Source of the DNA: Sinorhizobium sp. A49
GTDB lineage: Bacteria > Pseudomonadota > Alphaproteobacteria > Rhizobiales > Rhizobiaceae
Direction of reading: 5' to 3'
NCBI RefSeq assembly: GCF_002002725.1
Contig: NZ_MUNW01000041.1
Coordinates: forward strand, 124,001-188,000
Length of the DNA: 64,000 bases
In this document: piece after piece, positions 53,532-62,787 of the stretch
How positions within the stretch are numbered: position 1 is the first letter of the stretch
How the letters are laid out: each line of letters begins with the position of its first letter
Translations under genes and position numbers: made by a program
The notes under the pieces: model-generated
The model's database searches: none
The model's input: only the letters and a program-made list of their open reading frames with translations
Told to the model about the DNA's origin: nothing

Positions 53532-53636
53532 CTGCATGTTCCCTGAACACCTATCCGGTTCAGGGAGAAAAACATGCGGCAATGCAAACTGCTACAGCAA
53601 CCTTTGCGCACCCGATAGGGAGCGCGGGCGCTGTAG
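53532..53636 (+). repeat. RIME-like two-palindrome repeat, copy B
   Basis: 105 bp. GCATGTT-CCCTGAAC ... GTTCAGGG...AACATGC is perfect in both arms. CTACAGC ... GCTGTAG encloses a GCGC-a-CCC-gata-GGG-a-GCGC stem. It lies 17 bp after the yebC stop and just before a terminator. Confidence 0.8.
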
Positions 53637-53648
53637 ATGTTTTGATTT

Positions 53649-53680
53649 ACCCGTGTCCCGCAGGGCGCGGGTTTTTCTTT
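53649..53680 (+). terminator. Intrinsic terminator after yebC
   Basis: ACCCGTG pairs with CGCGGGT (53649-53672, one G-U) around an inner CCC-GCA-GGG stem, then TTTTTCTTT. It lies downstream of repeat copy B. Confidence 0.8.
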
Positions 53681-53705
53681 GGATATCGCCGATGGGAAGT
53701 CACCG

Positions 53706-54341
53706 ATGACGTATGAGTTCGCGATCTTCGACTTTGACGGCACGCTCGCCGATACCGCCGAGTGGTTCATGGCGGCGAGCAACCTTGCCGCCGCACGCTT
53801 CGGCTTCCGACAGCTATCCGTCGAGGAGTTCAAGGGGCTGCGCGCCATGGGCAGCCGCGAGATCATCGCGCATATGGGCGTGCCGATGTGGAAGCTGCCG
53901 CAGATAGCAACGTTCATGCGCAAGGAAATGGCAGGGCGGGCACAGGCGATCCAGCTTTTCCCTGGTGTGTCCGACATGCTGACCGGGTTGAAGTCGGCCG
54001 GCGTCGGTATCGCGGTCGTCAGTTCCAATGGCGAAGCGGCCATTCGCACGGCGCTGGGCGAGACCGCCGCTGCCGTCGACCTTTTTGAGTGCGGCTCGAC
54101 GTTGTTCGGCAAGGCGCAGCATTTCAAGAAAGTCGTCAAGTTTGCCGGCATCGCCCCGTCGCGCATCCTCGCGATCGGCGACGAAGCCCGCGATATCGAG
54201 GCCGCCCGCAAGGCGCGCATCTGTGCCGGCGCCGTCGGCTGGGGCTACGCCGACCCGGCGTTTCTGAGATCGCTCGGGCCGGATCGTTTCTTCGACCGGA
54301 TGGACGACATCCCGCCGGCCTTCCACGCCGCGAAGGGCTGA
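53706..54341 (+). CDS. HAD-family phosphatase
   Basis: A 211-aa haloacid-dehalogenase-type hydrolase. It shows motif I FDFDGTLADTAEW, motif II VVSSNGEAAIR, a Lys in motif III (FGKAQHFKKVVK) and motif IV ILAIGDEARDIEAARKA. It resembles phosphoglycolate-phosphatase-like members, with a small helical cap. The substrate is unknown. GGGAAG precedes ATG 53706; a TTG nine codons earlier is open but lies in the terminator tail. It is convergent with the flavin monooxygenase gene. Confidence 0.9.
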   Translation: MTYEFAIFDFDGTLADTAEWFMAASNLAAARFGFRQLSVEEFKGLRAMGSREIIAHMGVPMWKLPQIATFMRKEMAGRAQAIQLFPGVSDMLTGLKSAGVGIAVVSSNGEAAIRTALGETAAAVDLFECGSTLFGKAQHFKKVVKFAGIAPSRILAIGDEARDIEAARKARICAGAVGWGYADPAFLRSLGPDRFFDRMDDIPPAFHAAKG

Positions 54342-54392
54342 GAGGCTAAGCGCGTCGCGATCTCTAGGATTCGCTGACTGCGCTTCAAACGT

Positions 54393-54446
54393 TGTTTTTC
54401 CGCATGTCGTTATGGCAAAATCGCTGCGCACTTTTGCGCGACATGC
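54393..54446 (+). repeat. Stem-loop intergenic repeat, family 2, copy 2
   Basis: TGTTTTTCC leads into GCATGTCG (54402-54409) and CGACATGC (54439-54446), perfectly complementary. They enclose GCAAAA (54415-54420) and TTTTGC (54432-54437). It abuts the stop codon of the convergent monooxygenase gene. Confidence 0.68.
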
Positions 54447-55448
54447 TTAGGCCGCCTTTGAAAGCTGCTGCTGCGCCTCGGCGAAAAGCCGCAGCGATTT
54501 CAGCCGCGCCTCCATGTCGAAGATCGGCATGGAGATGATCAGTTCGTCGGCCTTCGTCTGCTCAAGGAATGTCCCGATCTTCCTGCGGATCGTTTCCGGG
54601 CCGCCGACGATGGCATAGGACATGGCATGGTCGACGAAGATCTTTTCATCCGAACTCCACAGCCCATCCATGGACGCGACGGGTGCGGGGAACCGGCCGC
54701 GGGCGTTGCGTCGCAGGGCGACGAAGGATTGCTGCATCGAGGTAAAGAGGTAGTTCGCCTCCTCGTCGGTGGACGCCGCCACACCCATGACGCCGACCAT
54801 CACATGTGGTTTGGAAAGTGTTTCCGAAGGCGTGAAGCGTTCGCGATAGATTTCGAGCGCCGACAGCAGCATGTCGGGTGCGAAATGCGAGGCGAAGGCG
54901 AAGGGCAGGCCGAGCATGCCGGCAAGGTGGGCGCTGTAGTGGCTGGAGCCGAGCAGCCAGATCGGCACGTTGGTGTCGGCGCCGGGAACCGCGATGATCG
55001 CCTGGTTGTCGGCGACGGGCCCGAGCAACGCCTGCAGCTCGATCACGTCGTTGGGGAAATTGTTGGCGCTCGCCTCCATGTTGCGGCGAAGGGCCTGGGC
55101 GGTGCGCATGTCGGTGCCCGGCGCGCGGCCAAGCCCGAGATCGATGCGGCCGGGATAGAGCGCGGCCAGCGTTCCGAACTGTTCGGCGATCACCAGCGGC
55201 GAATGGTTCGGCAGCATGATGCCGCCGGAGCCGACACGGATCGTCTTCGTACCGGCGGCCACATGGGAGATGACGATCGAGGTCGCAGCGCTCGCGATGC
55301 CCTTCATGCCGTGGTGCTCGGCCAGCCAGAAACGCTTGTAGCCGTTCTCTTCGGCCGCCTGCGCCAGCAGCCTGGAGTTTTCCAGCGACTGGGCGACACT
55401 GCCGCCTTCGGTGATCGGGGAGAGATCGAGGACGGAGAACGACGCCAT
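54447..55448 (-). CDS. Luciferase-like flavin-dependent monooxygenase
   Basis: A 333-aa LLM-class oxidoreductase (FMN/F420 TIM-barrel family). It shows [60 protein letters not shown], and [17 protein letters not shown] with the phosphate-site region following. It resembles the YhbW/alkanal monooxygenase-like group; the substrate is unknown. ATG 55448 is used; a TTG two codons earlier is also open. It is single-gene and divergent from ruvC. Confidence 0.92.
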   Translation of the reverse strand: MASFSVLDLSPITEGGSVAQSLENSRLLAQAAEENGYKRFWLAEHHGMKGIASAATSIVISHVAAGTKTIRVGSGGIMLPNHSPLVIAEQFGTLAALYPGRIDLGLGRAPGTDMRTAQALRRNMEASANNFPNDVIELQALLGPVADNQAIIAVPGADTNVPIWLLGSSHYSAHLAGMLGLPFAFASHFAPDMLLSALEIYRERFTPSETLSKPHVMVGVMGVAASTDEEANYLFTSMQQSFVALRRNARGRFPAPVASMDGLWSSDEKIFVDHAMSYAIVGGPETIRRKIGTFLEQTKADELIISMPIFDMEARLKSLRLFAEAQQQLSKAA

Positions 55449-55619
55449 GAGCAAGGCCTTTATTGAGCGAAATTGATTGAAGACCTATGTAAGGTCAAAA
55501 TTCCTCAATCCAAGAGTGGCGTTCGAGATTTCCGGCGGTCGCGCCCGCCTCATGTGGATGTTTTTGTTTTGTTCACTTTTTGCTGGCAGCGTCCGGGCAC
55601 GCAGCATAGGGTGAATTTC

Positions 55620-56132
55620 ATGCAGACCACGATTCGCATCATCGGCATCGATCCGGGCCTCCGCCGTACCGGCTGGGGCATCATCGAAACGCTCGGCAAT
55701 TCGCTGCGGTTCGTTGCATCCGGCACGGTCACGTCTGATGGTGACATGGATCTCGCCTCGCGGCTCTGCCAGTTGCACGATGGCCTTGCCGAAGTGGTGC
55801 ACAGCTATCAGCCGCACGAGGCGGCCGTGGAGCAGACCTTCGTCAACAAGGACGCGACGGCGACGCTGAAGCTCGGCCAGGCGCGTGGTATCGCGATGCT
55901 GGTGCCGGCGCGCGCGGGCTTGCGGGTTGCCGAATATGCACCGAACGCGGTCAAGAAGGCCGTCATCGGCGTCGGCCATGGCGAAAAGCAGCAGATCCAC
56001 ATGATGCTGAAGGTTCTGATGCCGAAGGCCGAATTCAAGGGCAACGATGCTGCCGACGCGCTGGCAATCGCCATCTGCCACGCGCACAACCGCCTGTCGG
56101 TGACCAGCCGGCTCGCGGCCCTGATGGGGTAG
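55620..56132 (+). CDS. ruvC: Holliday junction resolvase RuvC
   Basis: A 170-aa endonuclease of normal length that nicks Holliday junctions symmetrically as a dimer. The acidic active site is visible in [18 protein letters not shown] (Asp), [20 protein letters not shown] (Glu) and [16 protein letters not shown] (Asp residues). It is the first gene of ruvC-ruvA-ruvB on the plus strand. The gene starts at ATG 55620 (MQTTIRIIG). The open frame upstream is AT-rich leader. Confidence 0.96.
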   Translation: MQTTIRIIGIDPGLRRTGWGIIETLGNSLRFVASGTVTSDGDMDLASRLCQLHDGLAEVVHSYQPHEAAVEQTFVNKDATATLKLGQARGIAMLVPARAGLRVAEYAPNAVKKAVIGVGHGEKQQIHMMLKVLMPKAEFKGNDAADALAIAICHAHNRLSVTSRLAALMG

Positions 56133-56204
56133 TTGCGCTTCTGCCGTTAATTTCCGATGGTCGGTTCGATCATCCCGCAATCCATCCATGAGAGACGACG
56201 CCAC

Positions 56205-56822
56205 ATGATCGGCAAATTGAAGGGTACCATCGACGAAATCGGCGAGGATCACGTCGTTCTCGACGTGCACGGCGTCGGCTATGTCGCCCATTGTTCGGCG
56301 CGCACCTTGTCGAAGCTCGGTTCGGCAGGAGAGGCGGCGGTGCTGTTTATCGAAACCTATGTGCGCGAGGACCAGTTGAAGCTGTTCGGCTTCCTGACGG
56401 CGCTGGAGCGCGAGTGGTTTCGCTTGCTGCAGAGCGTGCAGGGGGTGGGTTCCAAGGTGGCGCTCGCTCTTTTGTCGACGCTGACGCCGGGCGAACTCGC
56501 AAACGCGATCGCGCTTCAGGACAAGACCTCGGTGTCGCGCGCGCCGGGCGTCGGCCCGAAGGTGGCGGTGCGCATCGTCACCGAACTGAAGAACAAGGCG
56601 CCGGCCTTTGCCGGCGAAATGTCCGGCTCGATCGGCCTCAAGCAGGAACTGGGCGAAGGCGTCGCCTCTGCGCCGGTTTCCGACGCCGTGTCGGCGCTGA
56701 CCAATCTCGGCTACTCGCGCGACCAGGCCGCCAATGCGGTTGCCGCGGCGCTGAAGAATGGCGGCGAGGATGCCGACAGCGCCAGGCTGATCCGGCTGGG
56801 CCTCAAGGAATTGGCGCGATGA
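56205..56822 (+). CDS. ruvA: Holliday junction branch-migration protein RuvA
   Basis: A 205-aa protein that binds four-way junctions and recruits RuvB. It shows domain [21 protein letters not shown]...GVGYVAHCS, the HhH motifs [19 protein letters not shown] and [20 protein letters not shown], and domain [23 protein letters not shown]. It starts 72 bp after ruvC. Confidence 0.96.
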   Translation: MIGKLKGTIDEIGEDHVVLDVHGVGYVAHCSARTLSKLGSAGEAAVLFIETYVREDQLKLFGFLTALEREWFRLLQSVQGVGSKVALALLSTLTPGELANAIALQDKTSVSRAPGVGPKVAVRIVTELKNKAPAFAGEMSGSIGLKQELGEGVASAPVSDAVSALTNLGYSRDQAANAVAAALKNGGEDADSARLIRLGLKELAR

Positions 56823-56909
56823 CGGCTTGCGTTGTCGGGCCCGCCGATGCAAAACGGCCATATTCTTTGACACCATGTGCACGAATGCCCGATCGATTGG
56901 AACGGATGG

Positions 56910-57950
56910 ATGACTGATGCCGCTCGCCTGATAACGCCGGACAAGCGCGGCGAAGATCTCGATGCGACCATGCGTCCGCAGTCGCTGGACGAATTTACCG
57001 GCCAGGCGGAGGCGCGCGCCAACCTGAAGATCTTCATCGAGGCGGCGAAGAACCGCGGCGAGGCGCTCGATCACGTGCTGTTCGTCGGGCCTCCCGGCCT
57101 CGGCAAGACGACGCTGGCGCAGATCATGGCGAAGGAACTGGGCGTCAACTTCCGCTCGACCTCCGGGCCTGTCATCGCCAAGGCGGGGGATCTCGCAGCG
57201 CTTCTGACCAATCTTGAAGAGCGCGATGTTCTCTTCATAGACGAAATCCACCGGCTCAATCCGGCGGTCGAGGAAATCCTCTATCCGGCGATGGAAGATT
57301 TCCAGCTCGACCTCATCATCGGCGAGGGACCGGCGGCGCGCTCGGTGAAAATCGACCTGTCGAAGTTCACGCTTGTGGCGGCAACAACGCGCCTCGGCCT
57401 CTTGACGACGCCGCTGCGCGATCGTTTCGGTATTCCGGTGCGGCTGAATTTCTACACGGTCGAGGAACTGGAATCGATCGTGCGCCGCGGCGCCCGATTG
57501 ATGGGGCTCGGCATGACCGACGACGGTGCGCGCGAGATTGCGCGGCGCGCCCGCGGAACGCCGCGCATTGCCGGCCGCCTGCTTCGCCGTGTGCGCGATT
57601 TTGCCGAAGTCGCGCGGGCCGAAGCGGTGACGAAGACAATCGCCGACGAGGCGCTGACGCGGCTGCTCGTCGACAATATGGGGCTCGACCAGCTCGACCG
57701 CCGCTATCTCTTCATGATCGCCCAGAATTTCGCCGGCGGGCCTGTCGGCATCGAGACCATCGCTGCCGGTCTCTCCGAACCGCGCGATGCGATCGAAGAC
57801 ATCATCGAGCCCTATCTGATCCAGCAGGGTTTTATCCAGCGCACCCCGCGCGGCCGGGTTTTGACCGCCAATGCCTGGAAACACATTGGTCTCAATCCGC
57901 CGAAAGAGGTCGAGGCGGCCCAGTTTCGCATGACGCTCGAGGACGAGTGA
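56910..57950 (+). CDS. ruvB: Holliday junction helicase RuvB
   Basis: A 346-aa hexameric AAA+ motor. It shows [20 protein letters not shown], Walker [15 protein letters not shown], Walker [21 protein letters not shown], sensor 1 [20 protein letters not shown] and the arginine-finger region, then the C-terminal winged helix [22 protein letters not shown]. The start at 56910 ([10 protein letters not shown]) is family-like. A metallophosphoesterase gene begins at the base after its stop. Confidence 0.97.
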   Translation: MTDAARLITPDKRGEDLDATMRPQSLDEFTGQAEARANLKIFIEAAKNRGEALDHVLFVGPPGLGKTTLAQIMAKELGVNFRSTSGPVIAKAGDLAALLTNLEERDVLFIDEIHRLNPAVEEILYPAMEDFQLDLIIGEGPAARSVKIDLSKFTLVAATTRLGLLTTPLRDRFGIPVRLNFYTVEELESIVRRGARLMGLGMTDDGAREIARRARGTPRIAGRLLRRVRDFAEVARAEAVTKTIADEALTRLLVDNMGLDQLDRRYLFMIAQNFAGGPVGIETIAAGLSEPRDAIEDIIEPYLIQQGFIQRTPRGRVLTANAWKHIGLNPPKEVEAAQFRMTLEDE

Positions 57951-58853
57951 ATGATCACCCGCCGCGGGCTCCTGAAGTTTCTCGGCGGCGGCATCGCCAG
58001 CATGGCAGCACTGGGCGGCTACGCCTTTGCCATCGAACCGCTCGCCCGGCTGAGCGTGACGCGCTATGCGCTGACACCGCCGGGCTGGACGCCGGGCTTG
58101 AAGCTGCGGGTGGTGGCGCTGGCCGACATCCATGCCTGCGAACCCTGGATGTCCGCCAACCGCATCGCCTCGATCTGCCGCCAGGCCAATGCGCTCGGCG
58201 GCGATATCACCGTGCTTCTCGGCGACTATGCCGCCGGCATGAACCTCGTGACGCGCTACGTGCATTCCAGCGAATGGTCGAAGGCGCTTGCAACGCTTGA
58301 AGCGCCGCTCGGCGTGCATGCGGTCATGGGCAATCACGACTGGTGGGAAGACCGGACCGCGCAGAAGAACAGCGGCGGTCTCACCTTCGGCCACAAGGCG
58401 CTCGCCGACGTCGGCATCAATGTCTACAGCAACCGCGCCATCCGCCTGGAAAAGGATGGCATGGGCTTCTGGCTCGCCGGGCTCGAAGATCAGCTTGCGC
58501 TTGTGCCGGGCAAGAAGTGGATGCGCAAATACATGCAGGGCCTCGACGACCTCGACGGCACCTTGGCACAGGTCGACGACGACGCGCCGGTGATCCTGCT
58601 GGCGCATGAACCGGACATTTTTCCGAAGGTTCCTTCGCGCGTTGCCTTGACGCTGTCAGGCCATACCCACGGCGGGCAGGTCCGTTTTCTCGGCCACGCT
58701 CCCGTCGTGCCCTCCCGTTTCGGCGATCGCTACGCCTACGGGCATATCGTCGAAGGAAATCGCAGCCTGATCGTTTCCGGCGGGCTCGGCTGCTCGATTG
58801 CGCCGGTCCGCTTCGGCGTGCCTCCCGAGATCTTGGTCATCGATCTCGGCTGA
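57951..58853 (+). CDS. Tat-type exported metallophosphoesterase, copy 1
   Basis: A 300-aa calcineurin-like phosphoesterase of the YkuE/YaeI type. The N-terminus MITRRGLLKFLGGGIASMAA resembles a twin-arginine signal or anchor. Metal-site motifs are present: ALADIHACEPW (D-x-H), LLGDYAAG (GD), MGNHDWWED (GNHD), LAHEPDIF and SGHTHGGQVRF (GHTH). Related enzymes remove head groups from UDP-diacylglucosamine-type lipids or act on envelope phosphoesters; the substrate here is unknown. The ATG directly follows the ruvB TGA. A paralogue is next. Confidence 0.9.
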   Translation: MITRRGLLKFLGGGIASMAALGGYAFAIEPLARLSVTRYALTPPGWTPGLKLRVVALADIHACEPWMSANRIASICRQANALGGDITVLLGDYAAGMNLVTRYVHSSEWSKALATLEAPLGVHAVMGNHDWWEDRTAQKNSGGLTFGHKALADVGINVYSNRAIRLEKDGMGFWLAGLEDQLALVPGKKWMRKYMQGLDDLDGTLAQVDDDAPVILLAHEPDIFPKVPSRVALTLSGHTHGGQVRFLGHAPVVPSRFGDRYAYGHIVEGNRSLIVSGGLGCSIAPVRFGVPPEILVIDLG

Positions 58854-59037
58854 GGAGGTCCCGGCCGCATGGCTTAGGCGCGTGGCCGAATGACGTATTT
58901 CGGCGTCGTCGTGTGCTCGCTATGATCCGGCAAGGAAAGCGCCGACCGTCGACGATCGGTGAGCACGTTCCGTTGCCTGCACTGCTTCCATGATGGCGGC
59001 CGGCGGCTCGAAATTCACCCATCGAAGGGAAGAGTGC

Positions 59038-59937
59038 ATGCTGGCGCGGCGCGGGTTCCTCAAGCTTCTCGGCGGCCTGGTGATGGCTGGGTTCGGCAGC
59101 AGCGCCTATGCCGTCGGTGTGGAGCCGTTGCAGCGGCCGCTTGTGACGTCCTACGCCTTGCGACCCGCCAATTGGCCGCTTGGACTGAAGCTCAGGCTCG
59201 TTGTGCTGGCGGATATCCACGCCTGCGAGCCGTGGATGCCCGTGAGCCGGATAGCCGGCATCTGCGATCAGGCCAGTGCGCTTGGCGGTGACATCATCCT
59301 TTTGCTCGGCGACTATATGAGCAGCCTGCGCCTGACCGGCTTCGTCGAGCCCGCCCGCTGGGCCGACGCATTGGCGCGGCTGAAGGCGCCGCTCGGCGTC
59401 CATGCGATCATGGGCAACCACGATTGGCTCAACGATCCGGTTGCCAGCCGAGCGGGGCATGGTCCAACGCTGGCGCACAGGGCGCTCGCCGGCGTCGGGA
59501 TTCCCGTCTATGACAATCGCGCCCTGCGCCTGGAAAAGGACGGACGATCCTTCTGGCTTGCGGGTCTCGCCGATCAACTCGAACCCAGCTATCCGGCCCC
59601 GGATGGCTTCGGCATGATCCCCGGGCTGGATGACCTGCCGGGTACGCTGGCGGGTATCGAGGGCGACGAGCCGATCATTCTCATGGCCCACGAGCCTGAT
59701 ATCTTCGTCGACGTGCCCGCGCGTGTTTCGCTGACGCTCGCAGGTCATACCCATGGCGGGCAGGTGAGGCTCCTGGGGTATTCACCGCTCGTGCCGTCGC
59801 GATACGGCAACCGTTATGCCTACGGACATATCCTCGAGGGCGACCGGCACATGATCGTCTCCGGTGGCTTGGGGCTTTCGAACTTGCCGATCCGAATCGG
59901 ATCGCCGCCGGAGATCGTTGCCATCGACATCGGTTAG
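59038..59937 (+). CDS. Tat-type exported metallophosphoesterase, copy 2
   Basis: A 299-aa paralogue of the preceding gene, collinear over its whole length. It has LARRGFLKLLGGLVMAGFGS, LADIHACEPW, LLGDYMSS, MGNHDWLND, MAHEPDIFVD, AGHTHGGQVRLLGY and the shared ending SGGLG...PPEI-A-DIG. All metal ligands are kept, so both copies should be active. It begins 184 bp after copy 1, with AAGGGAAGA before the ATG, so it may have its own promoter. This is a tandem duplication with moderate divergence. Confidence 0.9.
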   Translation: MLARRGFLKLLGGLVMAGFGSSAYAVGVEPLQRPLVTSYALRPANWPLGLKLRLVVLADIHACEPWMPVSRIAGICDQASALGGDIILLLGDYMSSLRLTGFVEPARWADALARLKAPLGVHAIMGNHDWLNDPVASRAGHGPTLAHRALAGVGIPVYDNRALRLEKDGRSFWLAGLADQLEPSYPAPDGFGMIPGLDDLPGTLAGIEGDEPIILMAHEPDIFVDVPARVSLTLAGHTHGGQVRLLGYSPLVPSRYGNRYAYGHILEGDRHMIVSGGLGLSNLPIRIGSPPEIVAIDIG

Positions 59938-60252
59938 GATGATGATCGCCGTTACTGTCGCAATTACCGAGCTATATCGCCAAGGCAGGGATTGAATATC
60001 TGTGTATGGCGTATGTCTACTTTATTGTATTCTTATTTTAGCCACATCTGTGCCGCGCTTTGAGCCGATTTCGCCAGTAACAAGACGCCGGGCGAATAAG
60101 GGCATTTGCAGTATCACGTGCCGTCCAGGGACAGACAGAAGCGGTTATAGTTCAGCGTCGATTTCATTCAGTCTGAGGGAATTTTGTAGGGTGCGCCATT
60201 CGGGGTGGCGCCATCCCCGTGTGATACTGCCGATATCGAAAAGGTACTTTCA
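59938..60252. other. 315-bp AT-richer intergenic region
   Basis: The sequence is T-rich near 60010-60050. A GCGCCA/TGGCGC hairpin (60193-60211) lies upstream of the membrane protein gene. No gene is supported. Confidence 0.5.
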
Positions 60253-60921
60253 ATGGGTCTCATGTTTCTGATCAATACGCTGAGCCTCGATCCCGTCGCC
60301 GCACTCAAGACGGGTCTACGCATACTCCATTTCATAGGGTTGGCGCTGGGACTGGGCGCAGCTACCGTTCTCGATCTGATGATCGTGCGGTTCTTCATCA
60401 AGGGGAAAGTGACCCCGGAACACTGGGCGGTGTTCCACTTCGGGTCGAAGATCGTCAATTGGGGCCTGATCCTGCTGTGGGTCACCGGCTTCGGCTTCCT
60501 GGCCTATTACGGCTTTTTCGAACCGATCAAACTCGGCAATGAAAAGGTCTGGGCGAAAATGACCATTGTCGCCATCCTGACGGTCAATGGCGCCTTCATC
60601 CACGCGGTGATCCTGCCGAAGGTGAAGATGCAGATCGGCCGTTCGCTGATGGAAGGCATGTCGACCAAACAGCGTAGCACCTTCCTCATCTCCGGTGCTG
60701 TCTCGGCGACTTCCTGGTACGTGCCGCTGATGCTCGGCGCATTGCCGCAGCTCAACTTCGTCGTTCCGATGACGGTGATCCTGATGGCTTATGGCGTGCT
60801 GCTCGCAGCGGCAATCGTCATCTCGCATAGCCTTCTCTTCGTGCTTCCGGTGGACAAGAAGCCGGCAGTGCAGATGAAAACGCGGGTCGAGCCGATGATG
60901 GGCCTGCCCTCGGTTGCTTGA
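60253..60921 (+). CDS. Integral membrane protein of unknown function
   Basis: A 222-aa protein with about six hydrophobic segments (for example ILHFIGLALGLGAATVLDLM, IVNWGLILLWVTGFGFLAYY, VVPMTVILMAYGVLLAAAIV). A conserved-looking charged loop, LPKVKMQIGRSLMEGMSTKQ, lies between them. I do not recognise the family with confidence. AAGG precedes ATG 60253. It is single-gene with a strong terminator downstream, convergent with sqdC. Confidence 0.72.
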   Translation: MGLMFLINTLSLDPVAALKTGLRILHFIGLALGLGAATVLDLMIVRFFIKGKVTPEHWAVFHFGSKIVNWGLILLWVTGFGFLAYYGFFEPIKLGNEKVWAKMTIVAILTVNGAFIHAVILPKVKMQIGRSLMEGMSTKQRSTFLISGAVSATSWYVPLMLGALPQLNFVVPMTVILMAYGVLLAAAIVISHSLLFVLPVDKKPAVQMKTRVEPMMGLPSVA

Positions 60922-60964
60922 TTTTGGGGGATCACGGGTCTGAATTTGACCCGTGGCCGAAAGG

Positions 60965-60998
60965 AAAGGCCCGGCGTCGCACACGACGCCGGGCCTTT
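60965..60998. terminator. Bidirectional intrinsic terminator
   Basis: A perfect 15-bp stem (AAAGGCCCGGCGTCG with its complement, loop CACA) is followed by TTTCTGTTT on the plus strand and TTTCCTTTC on the minus strand. It ends the membrane protein gene and the sqd operon. Confidence 0.92.
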
Positions 60999-61036
60999 CT
61001 GTTTATGGTGGTACGGCTGTGGCGGACAGGCGACCG

Positions 61037-61927
61037 TCAGGCGAGGAGACTTTTGACTGTTGTCTGCAAACGCTTGAGCCCGCCCGGCTGCCAGCCAAGT
61101 GCCCGGATCTTTTCAGTATTCATGACATTGAACGCAGTCAGGGCGGCTCGGCCCGGAAGGGCGTGCCTGGAGCCGGTCATATCCTGAACCATTGCCAGAA
61201 TGGCACTGTTGTCGACGAGGACGTCGGAGACATTGAGTACGCCGCACTGAAGGCGATCCAATGGTGCTTGGAGGAGAATGCGAACGGCGGCAGCCACGTC
61301 GTCCCCATGCACTTCCGTGCCGGCCCGTGGTGCGATCATGCGGCCCGACAGATAATCATCGAAAAGCGGCTGCCACTTGTGCGCGCCGCCGCTGCCGGGT
61401 GCTCCGTAGACGCCGGTCACACGCAGGCTCAGCGCCTTGAACCTGTCCGTACTTAGCTTGGCGTGTGCATTTTCGGCTTCCAGCTTGATCACACCATAGA
61501 GGCTGTCAGGGTGGCACGGCGTCTCTTCACGGAGCTCTGCCCCAGCCGGCTGATCGCCGTAGACGGCGCGGCTCGACAGGAAGACGCACCGCTTAATGCC
61601 CTGGTCGCGCGCGGTTCGAAACAGGGTGACCGAGCCATCGAGGTTGCTGCGACGGAACCCTTCCGGGTCACCGCCTTCGCCGCCACGATAACGACCTTCG
61701 ACATGCTGGAAGGCGGCGTGGACGAAGTGGTCGACGTGGTGGAAGACAGGACTCTGGTCGATATCCGGGTCGAGTTTCAGCGCAACGAAGGCGACGGGTT
61801 TCGAAAAAAAGGCGGGAGCTGGCGGGTTGCGGCCGCCGACAACCACGTCGTATCCGCTCGCCAGCAGATGCTCGACGATGAAACGCCCGACGAAACCGGT
61901 ACCACCTGAGACGAGTACGCGCGTCAT
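61037..61927 (-). CDS. sqdC: SqdC-like NAD-dependent epimerase/reductase, sulfolipid operon
   Basis: A 296-aa short-chain/extended SDR with the Rossmann motif VLVSGGTGFVGRFIVEHLLA and the catalytic Ser and YxxxK in VFLSSRAVYGDQ...DSLYGVIKLEAE. It is the last gene of a sqdB-sqdD-sqdC order known from Rhodobacter and Sinorhizobium. The sqdC product there is an accessory reductase-like protein for sulfoquinovosyl lipid synthesis. The name rests on operon position plus family. The ATG overlaps the sqdD stop (ATGA). Confidence 0.82.
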   Translation of the reverse strand: MTRVLVSGGTGFVGRFIVEHLLASGYDVVVGGRNPPAPAFFSKPVAFVALKLDPDIDQSPVFHHVDHFVHAAFQHVEGRYRGGEGGDPEGFRRSNLDGSVTLFRTARDQGIKRCVFLSSRAVYGDQPAGAELREETPCHPDSLYGVIKLEAENAHAKLSTDRFKALSLRVTGVYGAPGSGGAHKWQPLFDDYLSGRMIAPRAGTEVHGDDVAAAVRILLQAPLDRLQCGVLNVSDVLVDNSAILAMVQDMTGSRHALPGRAALTAFNVMNTEKIRALGWQPGGLKRLQTTVKSLLA

Positions 61928-62787
61928 GATCGAGTCGGATTGGCGAGCGTTGGGATGTCGGGGATATCTTCGCCGGTGAGATAGGCAAACCAGAGGTCGA
62001 TCAACGGGCGAACCTGCTCGGTGCGGGGATGGTCCTTCTCCCACGGCTTTTCATATTGGTAGTGCAGCACGGAGATTGACGACCAGTCCCAAAGTTCGGG
62101 CAGGTTGAACCAGAGATATTGCAGCATGTTCATCGTCACCGGCAGGCCGTGCCATTCGGGGAAGAAGGTCTGCAAAAAGGTCTGGTCGGTGCGCGGCCAG
62201 AAGGCGTCGGGCGCATCGAGCCTGTGGAGCATGGCGCGGAACGTCGCGGCGGATGGCTCGGCAACGAAGACGCCGGAGTTCATGCGGTGAAAATCGGCAA
62301 GGCTTTCATAGACGTTTGGAGCGGCTGAAAACTCCGGATAACGAAACAGCCGGTCGATGTTTTTGAGAACGATCGCGTCTGCGTCGATGAACACGCAGCT
62401 GCGATAGTCGGTCAGCTGCCAGAGCCGCAGCTTGCAGAAATTGTCGAGTGGTGAGTGAAACGCCGGCTTGCGCCCCTTGGTGAAGGGCGCCTTGTCGTGG
62501 ACATTGCGACGGGCGTGACGTTCGTTGAAGGCATCCGAGAGCGGCAGCAGTTTAGTCTCGACAAGCCGGCAGCCGAAGGCAGAGAGCGGTGCGAGAGCGT
62601 CGGCTGCAACACCGCCGGTGTGGAGAACGACGATATCGGCAGGTGTGCCTGTCCGGCGGATCGAGCGGGCGAGCGCGCGAGCGCCCAGCGCGTAATCTTC
62701 GTTGGTGACGAGCGTCACGAACGCATGGTTCGCAGTGGCGGGCGAGGAGGGATTGAGCCCCTCCAAGGAGTCGTCGAGTGATGTCAT
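61924..62787 (-). CDS. sqdD: SqdD-like GT8 glycosyltransferase, sulfolipid operon
   Basis: A 287-aa family 8 (glycogenin-like) glycosyltransferase. It shows NHAFVTLVTNEDYALGARAL at the N-terminus, the metal-binding DxD in SCVFIDADAIVLKNIDRLFR, FHRMNSGVFVAEPS, and PRTDQTFLQTFFPEW with MLQYLWFNLPELW. In Rhodobacter sphaeroides SqdD is a glycogenin-like transferase thought to move sulfoquinovose to diacylglycerol, and the family match plus gene order supports the same here. It overlaps sqdB upstream and sqdC downstream by four bases each. Confidence 0.87.
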   Translation of the reverse strand: MTSLDDSLEGLNPSSPATANHAFVTLVTNEDYALGARALARSIRRTGTPADIVVLHTGGVAADALAPLSAFGCRLVETKLLPLSDAFNERHARRNVHDKAPFTKGRKPAFHSPLDNFCKLRLWQLTDYRSCVFIDADAIVLKNIDRLFRYPEFSAAPNVYESLADFHRMNSGVFVAEPSAATFRAMLHRLDAPDAFWPRTDQTFLQTFFPEWHGLPVTMNMLQYLWFNLPELWDWSSISVLHYQYEKPWEKDHPRTEQVRPLIDLWFAYLTGEDIPDIPTLANPTRS

